Positions 25,201 through 40,200 of a stretch of 64,000 nucleotides of DNA are shown piece by piece; positions within the stretch are counted from its first letter, which is position 1, and every line of letters begins with the position of its first letter. Below the pieces are notes generated by a model. It saw only the letters and a program-made list of their open reading frames with translations, had not been told where the DNA came from and searched no databases. The position numbers and the translations under genes were made by a program. The stretch is taken from NCBI RefSeq assembly GCF_964204645.1, contig NC_134029.1:19920450-19984449 (forward strand), read 5' to 3'. The DNA comes from Tubulanus polymorphus (Eukaryota > Nemertea > Palaeonemertea > Tubulaniformes > Tubulanidae).

Positions 25201-28200
25201 ATCTATCAATTTTGTATGATTGTGATTACAGTGATAATGATATGGTGTTGATTGATTAAGAGTGGTAGTATCATAAGTTCCTGGTCATCATCAGTGCCTC
25301 TGTCTATGGCCATGGGCTTGCTGGGGTCCTTTTTTCTGTCAAAATTTATAGATTATTGTATACATCGCTTACCGAGGTATATTTGTATTATCATTGATAC
25401 GATGAAAATGAATTCATTCGTTCGTTCTGCTTTTAATTCAGCGTCAAACGATTTTGAGAAAAGTAAACTACTCGCGCAGACATTGGAAGACCTGTACAAA
25501 ACGGCGGGGAGGATGTATCCGGCCGACCAAACGAAATATCCAGGTTTCCGTCCCAGATCTTCGCCCAGTACAGGAAGAGCGAATTACAGGTAAAATAACG
25601 TCTCTATGATTCTATAATATCTACTACTGATTTAAATTTTTAGTTATATTCTCTGTTGTATTATATAATTACCCCCTAGCTTTCTTCTCTTTAACCCTTT
25701 CAGTGCTGGCTAATTAATATCCTATAGTGCTGGAGATAATTTGAAAATTCTGAAAAATTCCACCCTAGTGTGTTGAATAACGGGAATAGCACTATAGTGC
25801 GTCTACACCCTGGCGCGGTATATCGTTAGTTACTAATATTTCACTATGTTTGACAGGTGCTACCATCTTTCAAGAGAGATAATTAGTAATTACTAATTAA
25901 ATCAATACACCGCAGTGCGGTGTACTAGCAAAATCCATCACTGATTCGTACACCGCACTGCGGTGTAGATGCACTGAAAGAGTTAATCTGTTTTTAGCAT
26001 GAGAATGTTTCTGTGTTAATTTTCCCATAGTTTGTATCGCTTTTGATTACTTAAATTAGTCTTTTTTTGTACAGGATTCTATGTAAATTTCATAATTTCT
26101 GCTGTAATTCAGTAAGCTTATTCCTGAAGATGGTTATTAGAATATAGTCGAAACGTTGTATAAACTGCTAGCTCTAGAAAACATTTTTTCGGACTTGTCT
26201 TTCATTATAATTGTGGGTTTCTTTATTATCGTCAAAACACGGATTAGCGTGTTATTAATGGTGGTCTCTATAATTCAGCTTAGTTTCGATATTAACAGAA
26301 AGAGGTTTTCATATAGAAGATTATCCAGTTTCTAAAACATCTTATGAACTAACCATACATGTATTTCAGATCCGACGAAAATACAAATGAACCCGCGACG
26401 GTAAGCACTGTCAATATGGAAGACGTTCTGTCCATGATCGACCATGTAACAGATGATATGACGACATATAAAGAAAGGGTTAGTCTCATGTGATTTAGTA
26501 TATCAAACGCCAACATTAGGATCCTCGTAAAAACACCTTTGAACAGTCATCTCCTAGGCTAGGTTATGTCGTCCTCCCTGGCAGGGATTCGAACCGGATA
26601 GCATCGCTACACTCAGTCATGGCACGTACTCCTGCCACACTAGACCGGGTGTACAGCAGATTGCTCAAACGCTGAGTAAATTTCATGGAGGAACCATAAA
26701 TGGAAAAACCCGGGCTAACATAAAACAGCATTTCGTACCGTGACGAGTCTCGATGCCATCATGTTCGAATCCCTGCCGAGGGCGGATGGGTTACGTTTCT
26801 GATTCTTGTTTGATAACCACCAGAACATCATTTTGGCTATTATTCAACTTTTTGAAGGTTTTTGTTATCACTGGGATCAGCTTCCATATATATTATATTC
26901 ATGTAAATTCAATTGAATAAGAATATTCCCTATAACTGATACCATTGATCATTATTGATTATAGTTGGTACCATCGCCGGGGCCTGGTTTCAATAAACCA
27001 ACGATGTCGGTGAATGAAGCTACTGTCAGAGCTCAATCCGCTCCGGTTAGGAGGATCGACATCAGCCCGCATTCAGCGTGAGTACACGAGATAATCTTTG
27101 AAAGATAGGTGCAAATCTCCGGCAACTTCTGAGCCCATTGATGATTCATACAATCTACAAACAGAACTTGGCATTTGATGTGAGAGTGATTGTTGTATCA
27201 AAATATGCCCTCAGATACGAGAAATCCTTCTGAGAACTCTCTAACTCTTATTCCTATTAATCGTTTATTGATGAATTGATGATCATTTAATTTACTGTTT
27301 GAAACTGGTGTGAAATAGGCGTTTAATGGTCCCTTCCATTCATTCAATGTACAGATCGCCGTGTCTGACACCGACTGATATTAGACCACCCGATGAAACC
27401 GATTGGAAAGTGCATTTCCCTCGTGAATCGGCTAATGCGTCGCCGACGTCTGCCGTCGTGCAAGCTATCGACTGGCGAGGCAAAGTCGAACCGGAATCGA
27501 CGAGATACAAGTAAGTCGGTTGGACAATTGACTAGCGGGAAAAAATTGATAAACTGTCAGAGGAGTTTAGCGCTCCAACTCGAATTCTATGGGCAGAATA
27601 TTGACTAGGGCATGAAAATTGCAATACCAGTAGTTCATTTCAAATGATTCAAATTTCCTAGACTTATTGATACATGATTTAGCAGTAACTCGTAAATGAA
27701 TCCAAGCGACAAAATTTGGTTCAAAAGTTGAATACTATAAAATGAATTAATTTCAACTGTGTTGTATTGCCAAATCCAACCACATGCCTTCGGAATTGTA
27801 TTGATCTTATACAACAAACCAAAAAGAACCGATATCTATTTGAATTTCAGATGGACCGAAACGGGTTTCGGAAGCCACACGTACGTGAAGAAGCTGAGCA
27901 AGAAATCGTCGCCGCGAACCCGCGCCGTCGGAAGTACGTCAGCGGGTGGACGCCCGAAAACAGCACCGACAACGACGCAAGAAAAATGGAAAACCGAGAA
28001 GGTTCGTTTCTTATCTTAATGCCGCGGAATTTTTGTAAACGATCTTAGACGAACGAATGACGTTTGTTTCTCAAATATGTAAGATATAAGTTCGAATATC
28101 GAAAGATGATAATGATTGAACGGTTTTATTTTTTTTGCAGCCATCCGATCAGAACACAAATGTAAAAGGAGCGGCGTCTCATCATGCTAAAGAGATCGAT

Positions 28201-31200
28201 CCGAGCTCAGTCGCTGAAATGATGAAAGTATTACATGTAGGCGGACAATCCGATGATCCAACGTAAGTCAATCGAATTTATTAAATATATGCGCGTGGGC
28301 GCATTAGGCCTTTTATATGAGAAAAATTGATTTCATCGCGTGTAACTTATATTAGGCTAAATGTAGCCAAGGATTTCATTAGAAATTACATGTAATATGA
28401 AAAAAAAAATTTTGGCCCAAATTGAGACCCAATTTTGAGCCTTATATACTTAATTCCAGGGCTAGGTCTTGGAGTTTGGAGTGGGCAGCATGATTTATGA
28501 GATAAAAGATATTCATCGTTATTTCAAAATGGTGCTATGGCCCAAAAAGGGGCATTTGAACCCCTGACCTCCCTCGACCTCCTTTGGGGACACTCAATAA
28601 TAACGCCAATGAACTAACATTTGGGACTCCCATTGTATTGTTCGTTAACTTGAATAGGACTCCATTTTGTTATCACGTGTTATTTTATCGTTTCCCAGTA
28701 GGTGGCGTTATGCTCAGTAAGTACAACACTATTCGCATTATGCGGTAAAAGAAATCATTCACAGTTACTCCTAGCTGATCTGATTCAGCCTCTGGTAGCG
28801 GGGAAATTCATCATATAACATTTTATGTCTAAAATTTTACATACCCGGTATTTGTTCGTGGAATTGATTTGAAACAATCAATTCATTGTTTTGATATTAT
28901 ATTATAAAGCATTTGCTGTCACTCCTTTTCATGTTATCACTTCGTATCTCAACACAATCTTTGCATTAACTTCCACCATTTTCTCGATGTTTATTTAGTT
29001 ATTTATATGTTGCCAGTTACAATTATCATGCACTGAACGTCTGTTGATACCATTTAATTCAGTCTTTCACAGATTTGATGATTTGCACAGAATAAATTGT
29101 CAAAATACAACACTAGGCTGACATATATGTTTCAAATCATAAGGGTGGCCACTTACCTGGATTTCAGGGAAGAATTGGGGGAAAAGTCAGGGAATTTTGT
29201 TAAGATAGTTGGATCACGCGTTAAATCAAACAGTTTCCATCCATGTATTACGTATGACTGTTAAATTGATTGGGTTCTTAGCAGATCAAGTCAGGGAAAA
29301 CAATGTTCATGTCAGGGAAAAATTGACCAAGTGATCATGTTCCGTTACTAGTTACGCAAGTTGAATAGGGATTAGTTTGAGAAATAAGAAATAATTTTCT
29401 GAAATATTTAACTAATAAAACCCAACAACCACAGAACCGGTTCCTTATTTTCAGTTCAATGAGAATGTTCATATCGTTACATATTTATGGACTATTATCA
29501 ACTGAAATAGTCGAAAAATTTTAGAATTTCAAATTAGAATTTAGAAGAAATCGGACGATAATTACCTATAAACTCGAGCCCCAAAGGCGTGGTTTCATTG
29601 AATGGGAAATAGCTTTGATGGATATTTCGTAATATGTGAGCTAGTTTGAGGATTCATCAAAACGATACCCATCCTATGAATCCGAGCTTTCGTATACTGC
29701 GCTTGTTCTGCTGAATTTCAGGCATCTCAAATCGTTTTTTTTTTTTTTGTTTTTGTTTTTTTTTCATTCGCTTTCATCGTTTCTGACTTGTGTTATTTGT
29801 ATTTCGCGCACAGGCCAAGACATTACTTGATGAAAAGCTTCGGATTGAATGCGGGAGCAACTTTATCAGCAGTATGTTATGTGTTTACTTTATGTTGTTG
29901 GTTTTTGCGACCCCTTTTGTATAAGAGCGAAATATTTTCCATTCGATCGCGAGTTCTTTATTTGCAATGTTTTTATTTTCGTCATGTTAGGAGTTGAAAG
30001 AGATGATGTCTCGAATGCCACCTCCGACTATGGAGTTTTTGTCAATCACAGCTCCGAAGCCATGTCAAGGTAAGCGTTATCGCCTATTTTTTAAGATTTT
30101 CAATTCTGCTTTATACAGTTAACTGGGATTACCTCGGATTATCGCTTGCCTTGGATAAATGTTTTACACAAAAAGCACTTCTAATATTGACAGCTACCCA
30201 AAAATTCACTGACCTCAAAAAAATCAAATGGCCCCACGAGATCCGAGTTTACTGTATACATTTGAAAGTATACACGTACTTCAGTTAGAATAAAATTAGG
30301 ATGTCCCTGGAAATGAATGGCCATTGATTTTCTCCATGGTACAAGATGTCCACTGACCTGGAAAACTAAGGAAACCATAAAAATACTAGAAAAATATCAG
30401 GGAAAACTCGTGGAAGTTTGAAAATTACCTGGAATTTCGATAATATGCTATTGGACATGCGTTTTTATCAATATCTGATTCCTAGAAAAAATAATCGTAA
30501 CATTCCGAACCAGGAAATTTCTCCATTTACCTGCCACTGATTCACTCGGGGAATACTGTGTTATAACATAGAATATCCTGGGTAACATAAAATGTTTGAA
30601 TTTGTGAAGCGTATGTCGTGTTGAATTTTGTGACACGAAGAACGTCGTTTTCCAAATCATTCCATAGATTTCAGAAACCGCTACGAATATGTTCGGTCTT
30701 AGTCATGCACGCGATTCATGCTCATTGAAAAATGCTTTACACGTTTTGAGTACCGATAAACACGGGCGGAATTCACTGCATTGAAATTCTATCATTTTTG
30801 CAAAATGAATCCCATGTACAAAAAGAAAAAAAACGTGTACGTAGAATAACCTCATCGCAGTATACGCCATCGAGTTCTAGAAAAAATCACATCAATCACT
30901 GCGCGACGCATTCATTCTGCATCGCTCTAAAAGGTCGACGAATCTGGAGACGTTTATTTTCCGCTGTAATAAAAATAGCCGTCGTTAATTAGCCGGCTGT
31001 CAATAGAGTATTGATTATATAACCGATGCCTTGGTATATTGATTACATACGTGCTGATTACATAGAAAGGTTACTTACCATTTCGTATACATTACGAAAT
31101 AAGGATTGGTTATTGCGTATTGCGTAATCTAACCGGAGGAGTTTTACGGCGATCGGCTTGGATAGTACGATCTCGGATATAACAATTTATCGGTTATTAC

Positions 31201-34200
31201 AAACCTAGAGCAATCGTCCAAAATAGGAAATTTTCAATGATTTCATACTGGATGTGACGAACCATTGGTTATAAAGAACAGGGGCCAGTTGCACGGTCGT
31301 GACTTAAGTCCAAAAGTAGTCTTAAATCTTAAGACTGGTCTCAATTTCTCAGATTGGCTATAGAACTAAGTTGGTCTGAGACTGGTCTTAAGTCTAAGCT
31401 ATGACTGTGCTCTTAAGTCTAAGCCATATCATAGTCATGATATATAATATATATAAGACCAGTCTAAGACCAACTTCGTTCTGTAGCCATTCTAACAACT
31501 TAAGACTAGTCTTAAGATTTGATACCATTTTTGGACTTAAGTCACGACTGTGCAACTAGGCTCTGTAACGAGGTTCCGCCGTATAAGTATCCATTGCCTT
31601 TGGTAGTGGTCGAGCGGTTGACATCTTTTTATTTCATCTCGCATCTCACTGATATCAGTGCATCTGGTGGGCTGTAACGCATCGAAGCGATTCATTCATG
31701 TTGTTAATATCGTATGTAAATTTTGTCTTATGCATGTTTTGATTTATGGCGTATTGAAGCTGGCGGATTACCTAAGTGAAACAGATCAACGGAATTGATT
31801 CACGAAAGAATGTGAATTTCTTGCTTCGAACGTCCAACAGAATATGTACCGTATCTCGGACATGTTTTGATCGAGGATTCTAGATTTCAAATTCTCAGGC
31901 AGGTTAATATATAAAGATACTCGTGTTAATGGTCAATTTACGATTGACTCGCAGTTTTCTCACACGTAAACTGTTGATAACACGAATCAATAGATTCGTA
32001 GGGAAGCGATTAATAATTCATTACCAGTATGTACTGGAATGCTTGTCGTGTGTATATATTATTGGTTATTACGGAACCAAGAACACGTTTATGTTGGATT
32101 TATTGAAGTATTGAAGAAATACGGTAACTAGGAGAATCGGATTGTAACTAAGGCAGGTTTTTACTGATTCTGTAATTCTCTTGTGGTGCGTTCGTTTTAA
32201 CCAGAATATGCTCTACCTATTCCGGCGAAATTGGGTAATCTGTAAACCTGATAGGCCGGTGCAGAGTTTGCAATCCAGAATATCTAATCCTCTACCGGAA
32301 TACGTTCAATCGAAACTGCCTAAATGTCTGTTCGGCTTTAGAACCAGGAAATATGGTTGCGCAAGACATAGCGTCTGATTGTGAGGTCAGGTGATGGTAT
32401 CATACGCTATTTCAACATAAAGTAGGAATCTGTAGGTTGATGAAAATTCTTTGAAACGAAAAAAGTTTTTCCTCACATCAATTTTCGATATCGATGACAA
32501 ATTCTTTAGGGAACGAATTTGGACCTCTCAAAAAATTGGATTTTGGAGAATTCTGGAGTATGGAATATTGAATACCGGTAGATCAAGTGTAGTCCTTACC
32601 ACCAATCAATCAGAGCTTACGCAACAGCCTAAACTCAGCAGATAACATGTGTGCATTAAATGTTTTCTTTGCTTATTGATAAGCGATGAAGTGTTTTTCA
32701 TTCAGGTTTCTATATTGCAAATCAACGATTGGCAATTTCCTGTCATTGACACATCGGTTCAAATCTGACCTTTTATAAGTGGTTACGACAACGACAACGA
32801 CAACGGAAAATGTATACATTCGCGTAATCAGTACTTGATACCGTTAATCATCTTATAATATTCCATTTCAGACCACCAGAAAAGCCAAAGTGCAGGCCCA
32901 ATTATCAGAACTGACGTGTGAGTATTAATAAAGTCATATATCCTGATGTTGTACTTTAAAAAATCTGATGATTTTTATTTCATTCCTCAATGCACTGAGC
33001 GGTGCTCTGGTCATTATCCTGATTAAGTAAGAGCGGCCAGATGAGAACCTTTGACTAAGAAACTTGGCCACGACCTGGATTCAGAACCCTTTGACAAGAC
33101 CACTGCATGCTTCTGGTGAACAATGTCTATCAATAACTTGACTTGACTCTCTTCACGCTGCAGTGAGACATAAGGCCACAACATGTTCTCCACAATTTCT
33201 TCGTCTTTGGTAACTCGCAGCGCTTCGTCCCTTGTCAGCCACATCAGTTTCAGCTTGTCAGCCATTTCTCACCTCCAGATGACTTTTGGTTGGCCCCCTT
33301 CTCTTCCCTTGGGGGTCCAATGTAGGGCAGTCTTTGTCCCACCCAGAAAAAAAGAAATTCTGCCGTTCGAAACTGTCATTGTTTATCTATTTGCAGAGAT
33401 ACGCCTCGTCAGCTGTACGCGCCGCCTCAAACACCGTTACCGTCGACTACTAACGTTCTATTGAGTGATAATGAATCGGAGCAGATCGACGTCGAACGGC
33501 CGTGGTCGGTGACCGATCCCAAACAACCCGATAACAGTGAGGGCGACGCCGATGAACTCGAGTGGGAAACGTTTCAAAAACAGGTATTAACCAATGTCAA
33601 ACTTATGCATACAGCACATATTAAATTGCCTGCCTAGAAAGATGTTTTTGGCCCATCCCAACCTCAGGGTGGCCACTGACCTGGATAAATTGGGAATCAG
33701 AAAAATCTAGAAAAATAAGGGTAATCTAAGTTTACCAAAAACCTGGAAAACCTTGGAATTTGGGTGATAATGTTATTGACCATGTGTCTCTTATCAATAC
33801 GTGATTCATTGAAAAATGAATGAATTGTAACATTCTAAACCTAGAAATTTTGTGTCGTCACACGCAAAAATCAAAGAAAACCCATTGGATTTGTAAATGG
33901 GCCGAAAGTGGTCACCCTGAACCTTCATCTAATTACCAAGTGATTTATCTGCGGCATTATCATGAAATTAAATCCGATAGAAAATGTTTTTGGTCATTGG
34001 TCAATTGATACAGTCATACAGTAACTAGATGGAGACAGCTATCATTTTGCAATAGGAGTTCCTATCCTAAGGGTGTCCTTGCCAATAGGGATCATTCATT
34101 TATTACGAACGCATTAGCGGAGGGGTAGGGGGAGGGGTAAGTGCAATTGCGTACTGTAATGCTCAATGTATGTGAAAAAATGGCTGATTTTGCGTACAGG

Positions 34201-37200
34201 GGGATGGAAAAAGTCAAATTTCATGCGTACGTAATAAATGGATGATCCAATACCTAGATAATAGGTCCTATTACTTATTGGATTCTTAGATCTACGGATT
34301 CAAAATGAGTGATCATTATTTTCCAGGTTGAAGCATCAGCGATTGCGACTTCGATTCCGACCGTCGTAGATGAGACGCGCGCCGCGACGACTTCCGCTTC
34401 GAAACGTCCGTTGACTGAACCGCAACAACCGGAGAAAAACACCGAGTTGAAAGTCGTGAATTTATCGCTGGACAATAAATACGCTTTCAGTCGCGACAAG
34501 CACAACGCCAATTTCCACGTGGCGGCGCAGTCGCCTCGTAAGGGGTTAACGTCGTCGAAACCGTCTTCGGCGTTGCCGGAGAAGGCGAAGTCGATATCCG
34601 TCACTGATCTTTCGCGACAGTTGAATCTGTCGGAACATTGGAGTTTCTCGCCGGACGTCGACATCGCGACGGTGAACGCGGACGTCACGAAGAATCAGCC
34701 GAATCTTCACATCAACGGCGAATATTGGCTGAAAGAGCTTCGCAACGACAAGAATTATTGTCGCGATTGTAAAACGTCGTCGTCACCGAGAAAAGACGGC
34801 AAAACGGCGCGTCGCCCGAAAACGAGTGCCGGACGTAAGATCATCGACGGAAAAGCAGCCGAGCGGCCGCTGATGAAAAAACGAGCACGAAGCGCCGGCC
34901 CGACGAGAATGTTGCGTCAACGCGAACAACAGCCCGCCAAGTTTATCGTCGGCCCGAAACCGACGGCGCCATCTATACCGAGCCCGCATCATCCGTTCGG
35001 AGGTCGTTCGCCGCGTCTCAATCAGGCCTATCAGGTCGAGTTGGAAAAACAGGCCCGCAAGATGGATAGTCCGAGGCGTTACTTGCAAACAGGTAGAGAA
35101 ACCTTTTAAGCTAAGCCCCGCGTGTACTTACATCGTACAGGAGGCCTTGCCTACCTTGGAAGAAATTTGTAAGAAAATTTTATCTGAAGTTCCAGAATTC
35201 CCCGTGCTTAGATATATGTTAGTTGAATGAATCCATCTAGGGCCAGTTGTATTGACTAGTATTATCTTTGAATTATCTTTAAATTAAATTAACCGGTAAA
35301 CTTAATTGAAAATTAATCTAGTTAATCCTAGTAAAAGTTCATACCAGTCATTCAAACCAACCGCTGGTTCTGGGGAGATTTACTAGCATTGGTTCCTTAC
35401 GTATGCAAAGCACAGCCCCTATACCTATATTCAAAATTCTTTACGAATTTTTGCTATATTTGATATAGAATTATTGCTTTTATGTCGTATGGTTAGAAGC
35501 TCTCTTTGTTTTAGTAACCCAGTTCCGTGGTTACGACGAAGATATGGAAGCAGATTCGCACCAAACATCATCCGGTCGTACGGTCGCTGGATTAACAAAT
35601 CATACAGCGGTGCTTAATATTCGCGGTCAAGGCATGTCGTCACAGGGCGGTGGTGGACTGCGCTTTATTCCCAGTTCACAACCTCAGCCTTCTGGTGAGT
35701 ATTGACGATACAGAATATGTATTCTGTTTTGTGATTGTGTTTGTTAAAATTTGCAAAACACGAAAAATGTCCAACGTACACAAGATGACAAACGTTTTTT
35801 GACGAATCAAAAAGAGTTACACAAATCAAGCGGCGCTTGTTTCATGAAAAACCGTTTTTCCTGGCTGTGTGAATTGGGCTTTATGGTTTAGACACTGTTA
35901 TTAATGAGATCGGGATTCGCATTACGTGTTTCAGATCCAATCAAACTTCACATAAACTGGATATACAGTAAACAGGGTATACACGCAGAATTCATGTACT
36001 CTCTGCATTAGCTATGTCTACACAGATTCAATAAACTTGACATATTGAACTAATAAGGTTTATTTCATAAGCCAAATATGAGCAACGTTTTCGATCTCAG
36101 TGTTATCAAATGGTGAAATAAACTCATAATCTTTTAAACTTCAGTTTATTGAACTTGAGATTTGGGTCTGTACAGTATCTAAACTCAAGATAATTACTTC
36201 TGTGTAGATGTAGTTTTTATATTTTATATATAGTTTTAGTATATGAATCTATCTTTGTGTAAAATTCGTATCATATCCTACATAATTTGTGCTTGTATCT
36301 TAGTTGGACAGACGTCTTGGAACTGTGATTTAGTTAACTGCCAATGATTTAAGCCGATTTGGTTTTTGGTGTCTATTTTCTATATGAAATCAGTACAAAA
36401 TACAATTCTTTCAAATCGATTATTTTGTAGAATATCTGGCTGTAGTCCCCTATTATCTATTTAACAAGAATGTTGTCCTAATCCACTGATCTTAGCTATA
36501 CGTAATTCTGGTGATGGCATGTGTGTGTGTATACTTGTAGTTCTAGACTATCGGCATTTTGTGTTTTTTGTGCTGTCTCAACAAATCCGTTTTGTCTGCA
36601 ATATACGTTAACTGCCAATGATATAAGCCGATTTGGTGGGTGGGGTCTATTTTCTATATGGAATCAGTACAAAGTACAATTCGTAATTCGTAAAATTCAT
36701 ACAAATTGATTATTTTGTAGAATATTTCGATGTCGTTCCCTATTATTTTCATTATGTCGCAACAATTCTGTTTTGTCCATGACCTTCAGTATCTAATTCC
36801 TGTAAAAGTGACGATAACCTCATAAATTTGGAGAACTAGTGATTTTGGCATTTCATTGATGTGTTAATTAATTGTACGCGACTGATATCAGCTTCCGGTT
36901 TGGCAATTTCATATCTATTCACAACACTGATACAAAGCTTAACTCTTCGCGTATTCGTCATAGTAGTTTGTATTCTAATGCGGTGTGTTTTTGCTGTTTT
37001 CTTTAGCTAACAGTAACGCCCAATCCTCCGTCGAATCTTCTCCGTCTAGACCGGCGACGGCGACTTCGTAAGTAGCGTCGATAGCGTCGAATTTCGACAA
37101 CGTTTTTCGAAACCTTATCGTTGATCGGAATTCGTATAAACATTTCAGATCTAAACGTAAATCATCAACTAATCACGGTCAAGGTCGACCAATACCCGAT

Positions 37201-40200
37201 TACGTCGAGGCAGTAGACCCGGTATGTATTTCTGGAAACCTTTTTCGATGTTGCCGGTCCATTATTTCTGGTCAAAGAACTGAAATTAGATTTTAAGAGT
37301 AAATTTCTGTTTCGAAAGGATCATATGGAGACCGCCGTCCAGAGGCAAAAAGAAGCAAAAGCGGCTGTGGATATACAAAGGTACCGCCCACATCTGAACG
37401 ACGCTAGTTTTTAGTCAATCTGAGGACGCGTTTCTGATTTCTTTCTTTTTATTTCGTTAGGATCTTCCGCGGATACGTGGCCAGGTCGCATTATGAAATA
37501 ATGTTACGTCAGCGTAGATGGGCTTTAGAAGATAGAAAGAAGGACGAACAAGAAGGAAAGAGGTAATATGCTAGATCATGTGTTCAGGATGTTAGATTTA
37601 ACAGCAAGCATCGGGAAGTTGGCATCGTGCATTGCATATGTGATGAACATCTTTTTGATGGATTGAAATAAGTTCATCTGTGTAAATGATCTAATAAAGT
37701 TAGATTTAGTTGAAAACTCACAGAGCTTTCGATCCTAATGTCTTTTGATTGGGCTAGAAAGCGAAATCCATTTCTGAGGCAGAGACAGTTCACACACATA
37801 AATACGTAACCTTACTTGCATATTGTAGTCTTTTCCATGAATTGATAAGGTTGTATTTCCAGGTTATATCGCGAACACGCCGTGCGCAAATCGAAAATCG
37901 AAAACCGCCCATTGGATCCCGAGGCGGTTGACTGGTCAAGAAACTATGAGAATCATCTTTCTAATCAGGAAAAGGAACGCAAATTGAAGGCCGAATCAAC
38001 CGTTAAAGAGTAAGTGGAAGTTTGTTTTCTTCGCGTGAGCTTGTTTCCTTTAATGCGATGAATTCAGGCTACTGGACCCAGTTCCACTGTTGTGAATTGG
38101 AGCTAACCCTTCGGTTGATATTTTGAGTTAACTTGTTGTGAAATCTAACTCAAAACTATCTTACCGGGTGATTAACTTTGAAACTGAAGATGCGAATCTT
38201 TAATCTGAAATATTTACACTAATTCATGCTTTTCTAGATTGGTATCGAAGAATCAAGAAGAGAACAAATATATCGCGACGATCGGCCCTCATGTTGATAT
38301 TTATCAGTACGTATTGATCATCATATTATCCAGTTTTAGATTTGGTATTTTCTGCATGTTCAGATCTCAAGGAGTGCTTGAAATTACAATTTATATAGGA
38401 ATTTCCATCCGAAGAAGACTGGTCCCACGACGAAAGAATTGAATTTAGCTGCCTCGATCATTCAAAGATATACACGCGGTTTTCTAATACGACGTCGATT
38501 CGAAAAACTGAATAGAAAGGTAGTACATAACGTGTCTACAGAAGCCATCTTATTCATGACGAACTCAAAATCAAAATGAAAAAATTTGATGCCAAAAAAA
38601 AATTATCATTTTTTGTCTAAATCGAGGACAGGCCTTAGAACACTTGATCAATTTCTTACTTATCACATCCAAATCAAATCATCTACCTTTTCTACGGTGG
38701 AAGCTCTTCAGATGTAATTCATCGCCCTCTGATCCTGGATAATCCAAAAGAGCTCACCAGTGCCTTTGAACTTTATCACCAGTGTAACAGGCGCTCTATA
38801 AATGACACTTTTGATTGACTGATTGATATAATATGTGTTGGTTATTATGAACCTAGAATTTCATCCCAAATAGGATGATTACGTAATTTCATACTGGATA
38901 TAACAAACTCTCAGTTATAACGAACATATTTTCTCATCCCCTGAACTTATCGTAATGAGGTTCGATTGTATTCAAATTCTTATTTGTTTCTTGTGTCGTC
39001 GTTTCCGCAGGTGAGCATGTACTGCCAGAGTTTCAAGGCGTTCATGAAGGACTACAACGCCCTCTTGTGTCGAATCCAGCGACGCCACGGAATTGAACGC
39101 CCGAAGACGCCGTTCAGCATCGAAGAAGTCACCGAGTTCATCGATATGAAAAAACGTAAGCATTTCAAAAATCAACGTCGTCATCGCATTCGGAGCGGAA
39201 AAATTTCAATATTCAGATACATTCTGCAGAATTGGGTGCTAGAATTTAGAAACTAATGAAATCCACCACATAGTGACTTTTAACCCTGAAGCTGTGTCCT
39301 GTAAGGATCATAATAAAAACATAATTAAACCTGTTTCTATATACCGGTATGCTCCTTTTTAAATCAACACAAAGATGACTTTTCTATCTGTTTCGGGCTT
39401 GAACTAAGACAACTAAGCAATGAACCAAGGCCTTATGATGATAGATTTACTCATATCTATAAGATGTATCCAGAAAACAATGTATTTTTGGATGTATGTA
39501 CGACCGTAAATTTTCAAATCTGTCCTATATAATTAATAGCACATCCCGAAGCCTTAAGGCTGTACCATGAAAGGGAGGCAGCCCTGCCATGTTGAATCTA
39601 GGGTCATGTATTTTCTAGTCGGCATAAAATAGAGTTTGTACAGATCAGGGAAACAGAGAATCTAGGAATTCTACTCATGCTCTCATTTTAACGAAATGAA
39701 TTGGAATTTTACTGATGATATTTGTAGGTTATGAGAGCACGTTTGACAAACGGTCGTTCGGCGGAGAATTAGACGAACACGAGTTGCCTTTCTATTTCAA
39801 TGAATGTGATTTGTATCCCGCTCCTGCTGAAGTTGATGATGCTATTGATATGGTCTTCAAAGGTACAAACATATGTTATGAAATGAGTCCCGTATATTTT
39901 ATTATGGGGGCAACATAGAGACGTGTTTTTTTGTAGCATTAGCAATTCATTTCAATCAGATAAAGGTATTTGCACTTATATGTAACACTTTCATGTGCAG
40001 TCTTATTTTCTGGACGTCTCAAACTCTGAAATATTACTTCTTCAAATTTTCGAGGCGCCCAAAAAATATTCTTTACTTCATTTTGTAATGTCCAGCTTCG
40101 TCAGGTATACCTTTATAATTTGAAAAGTGCTGCTACAGTAGAACTCGCTTAATTCAGATTTTTCAATCCAGATTATCTCTTAATTCGGATGAAATGTTTG

